A DNA stretch of 64,000 nt from Dromiciops gliroides (taxonomy: Eukaryota > Chordata > Mammalia > Microbiotheria > Microbiotheriidae), in NCBI RefSeq assembly GCF_019393635.1, contig NC_057861.1:742998732-743062731 (forward strand), read 5' to 3'. The notes beneath the pieces were generated by a model. The model saw nothing but the letters and a program-made list of their open reading frames with translations. It ran no database searches and had not been told where the DNA came from. The translations under genes and the position numbers were made by a program. Shown in pieces: positions 61,985 through 64,000 of this stretch. How positions within the stretch are numbered: the first letter of the stretch is position 1; every line of letters starts with the position of its first letter.

Positions 61985-62440
61985 CTGCCAGTGCCTTCCC
62001 TCTTGGACTGCCTTCCATTAACACTTGCATGTATCTTGTACTCCATGGCTGTTTGCATGTTGTCTCTTCCCATTAGAATGGAAGCTCTTTGAGGGCAGGA
62101 CATGTTCTTGCCTTTGTTTCTATGACGTGTATGGATGCAGTGTTGGATTTGGGGTTAGGAAGAACTGAGTTCAGATCCTGCTTTAGAAACTCACTTAGCT
62201 GTGTGACCCTGGGCAGCCTCCCTCTCTTCTTCTCAAAGATGGGTATAATCATTGCACTCACTTCCCAGAGTAGTTCTTAGGATCAAGTGATTTAAGGGGA
62301 GTAAAGCACTTTGCAAACCTTAAAGTGTTTTATAAATACTAGTTGTTATTGTTATCATCATTATCACCACCACCACCACCTGCATGTAGGCCAGTGTCTG
62401 GCACATAGTAAGCACCTAATTAGTGCTTAGTGGCTGTCTA
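61985..62440 (+). mobile_element. L2 3' region split by a CORE-SINE
   Basis: TTAGAATGGAAGCTCTTTGA, GGGCAGGACATGTTCTTGCC, then after the insert CAGTGTCTGGCACATAGTAA and GCACCTAATTAGTGCTTAGT. Confidence 0.82.
62130..62380 (+). mobile_element. Long CORE-SINE nested in L2
   Basis: TTTGGGGTTAGGAAGAACTG, AGCTGTGTGACCCTGGGCAG, GCAAACCTTAAAGTGTTTTA, ending in (CAC)n. Confidence 0.82.
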
Positions 62441-62739
62441 AATCCATAGTGGAGACCACTATAGCTCATCTTTCTACCTCCTTGGTTCTCTCTCCACCTT
62501 TATGGACCCATGGAAGACTCTTGCAGGTCACTCACCCCTTGAGAGTCACTGCTCTGGTGGATACATTTCTCTTTTAAATGAAGAAGACAGAGTCAGAGCC
62601 TTGAAGCCCCAATTTCTATTATGTGCTGGGTATTGTATCCAGCATACTCCTAACAAAGAATTATGCTGGAGAGGTGGTAGAAAGGAATTCACCCTAGGGA
62701 TGCATGACCTCAGGAGGCCACACTCTTCAGAGGAAAAGG
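62441..62739. other. Unassigned sequence without a gene
   Basis: About 300 bp, no recognised element; the 80-codon frame has no known family. Confidence 0.35.
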
Positions 62740-62905
62740 GCTAGATTCTAAATGACCAGAATCTGGGTTCAAACCCTGCCTTCCCCATTTACTAGCCATG
62801 GGATCTTGGGTAAACCACTCATCTTCGCTGGCCTTAAGTTTCCTCAATTGTAAAATAATGGGGTTAGATTGGTCATTTTCAGCTCTAAATGTAGGATCCT
62901 ATGGG
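62740..62905 (+). mobile_element. MIR
   Basis: GGGTTCAAACCCTGCCTTCC, TAAGTTTCCTCAATTGTAAA. Confidence 0.8.
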
Positions 62906-63289
62906 AAGAAGGTGGGCCAGTCATGTCACAAGAACAAGGCATAGCTAGAGGAAGCCCATGTGCTCATTGCTGCCTGCTAAATGTCGAGAGAACAAGGAAG
63001 GACCATGGCTGAACATGGACAAGAATTGCCCAGGATGGTTTGCAGTCAGCATGCCTGGAGATGACTCCACCTGCTTGAAAGCACAGCTCCTTCAAATAGG
63101 GAAGGAGGTTCTAGAGAAGACCTGCCCTCTCCTTGTTTCTTGGAGCTTTGGGAATTTCAGAGACAGGCCTCACACTTCCCCTCCTGGCTCATGAAATACT
63201 CGGTCCTCTCTCGCTTCCTACCAGTTGGGTGGTCAGGTGGTGGGGGAAGTCCTGCCAGCTGCCCAGCCCCACTGAGACATAAATCTTGG
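62906..63289. other. Unassigned sequence without a gene
   Basis: About 380 bp with a short frame (62958-63194) of no recognised family. Confidence 0.35.
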
Positions 63290-63700
63290 CTCTAGCCTTC
63301 CTCTCTAGGCTCAGTGTAGATTCATCTTCTTCACGCCCCCTTTATTCCAGCCTATTTGCTGTTCCCTGTACACAATGTCCCATCTCTCACCTCCATGCCT
63401 TCGCACAGGCTGTCTCCCATCCCAACAATGCACTCCCCCTTCACTTTTGTGCCTCATAGCAACCCCTCAAAGCTCAGCAGAAGGCCTGCCTCCTTTGGGA
63501 GAGGCCTATGCTGATGTTCCGGGTGGGTAGCACCTTCTCCCACGACAGATCCCTTTCAAATGACTTCATATGATTTTATTTTTACTTATCATTGTGCGTT
63601 TTCCCCCCAATAGAATGGAAGCTCCCCGAGGCCAAGGATTGTTTTGTTCTTCTCATTGTAGCCCCAGTGCCCTGAATATAGAATGCTTGTTGAATTGAGA
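63290..63700 (+). mobile_element. L2 3' region
   Basis: CCATGCCTTCGCACAGGCTG, TCAAAGCTCAGCAGAAGGCC, TAGAATGGAAGCTCCCCGAG and GAATGCTTGTTGAATTGAG. Confidence 0.88.
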
Positions 63701-63824
63701 CACTCCAGCTCCCGTTTGACAAGATTCAAGATGCCACCGATCTATGCTATCGTTCCTTAATTTAAGTGACTGTCTGCCCAGAGCTCTTTCTTGGGGCAGA
63801 TTCTTGAGTTGACAGAATTGAGTG

Positions 63825-63995
63825 GCAGGGACATTTGGAGCCAGAGAATCTAGATTCAAATCCTGGTCCTGTAATTTACTACTGGTGTGATGAGTACTGC
63901 CTCCCCCCCCCCCCTACCAATTCAGGCCTCCGTTTCATCCTATCTAAAATGAGGGGTTGGAGAGTGTCCCCTTTAGCATCTCTCCCAGCTCAAAA
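63825..63995 (+). mobile_element. MIR with an internal C-run
   Basis: GGAGCCAGAGAATCTAGATT, AATCCTGGTCCTGTAATTTA and CGTTTCATCCTATCTAAAAT, with 13 C at 63903-63915. Confidence 0.78.
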
Positions 63996-64000
63996 GCTGT

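Overview
The window is mammalian nuclear DNA and almost certainly comes from a marsupial. The main evidence is about 27 copies of one roughly 145-bp tRNA-derived SINE with a CORE (MIR-like) centre, alongside longer CORE-SINEs with RTE-type tails, RTE/BovB LINE pieces, L1 3' ends, and many old MIR, L2 and L3/CR1 copies. This combination fits marsupials; the SINE subfamily ending in CCCTGC-An leans towards an Australian lineage, but I cannot name the species. Family names come from recall and sequence resemblance, not from a database search.

I found no protein-coding exon I can defend. The window looks intergenic or deeply intronic. Nearly all open frames lie in SINE antisense strands, microsatellites or decayed LINEs. 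Two recognisable gene copies are dead: an RPL10 retropseudogene on the minus strand (38494-39132, two frame-breaking indels) and a 7SL (SRP) RNA pseudogene on the minus strand (13491-13737).

Layout. 0-5 kb: SINE, L1 and MIR debris and an internally deleted Tigger1-like transposon carrying a nested SINE. 5-13 kb: MIR/L2/L3 remnants between repeat-poor blocks. 13-28 kb: the densest SINE zone, with many perfect target-site duplications, the 7SL pseudogene, and an L1 inserted into an L2. 28.7-29.5 kb: the C-terminal part of an RTE-like LINE. 31-34 kb: L2, MIR and a BovB 3' fragment. 34.7-35.5 kb: a repeat-free, homeodomain-motif-rich block, the best candidate regulatory element. 37-41 kb: LINE remnants interrupted by the RPL10 pseudogene, a SINE and a perfect (TTCC)33 array. 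42-58 kb: MIR/L2/L3 remnants, hAT-type MITEs, and a 135-bp segment (50326-50460) that is an inverted near-copy of 52500-52634. 58-64 kb: a second repeat-poor block, then L2/MIR remnants.

No operon, CRISPR array, phage or new enzymatic system is present. The noteworthy items are the inverted templated insertion inside a SINE, SINEs whose tails match LINE tails in the same window, the 7SL pseudogene, and the repeat-free candidate regulatory blocks.
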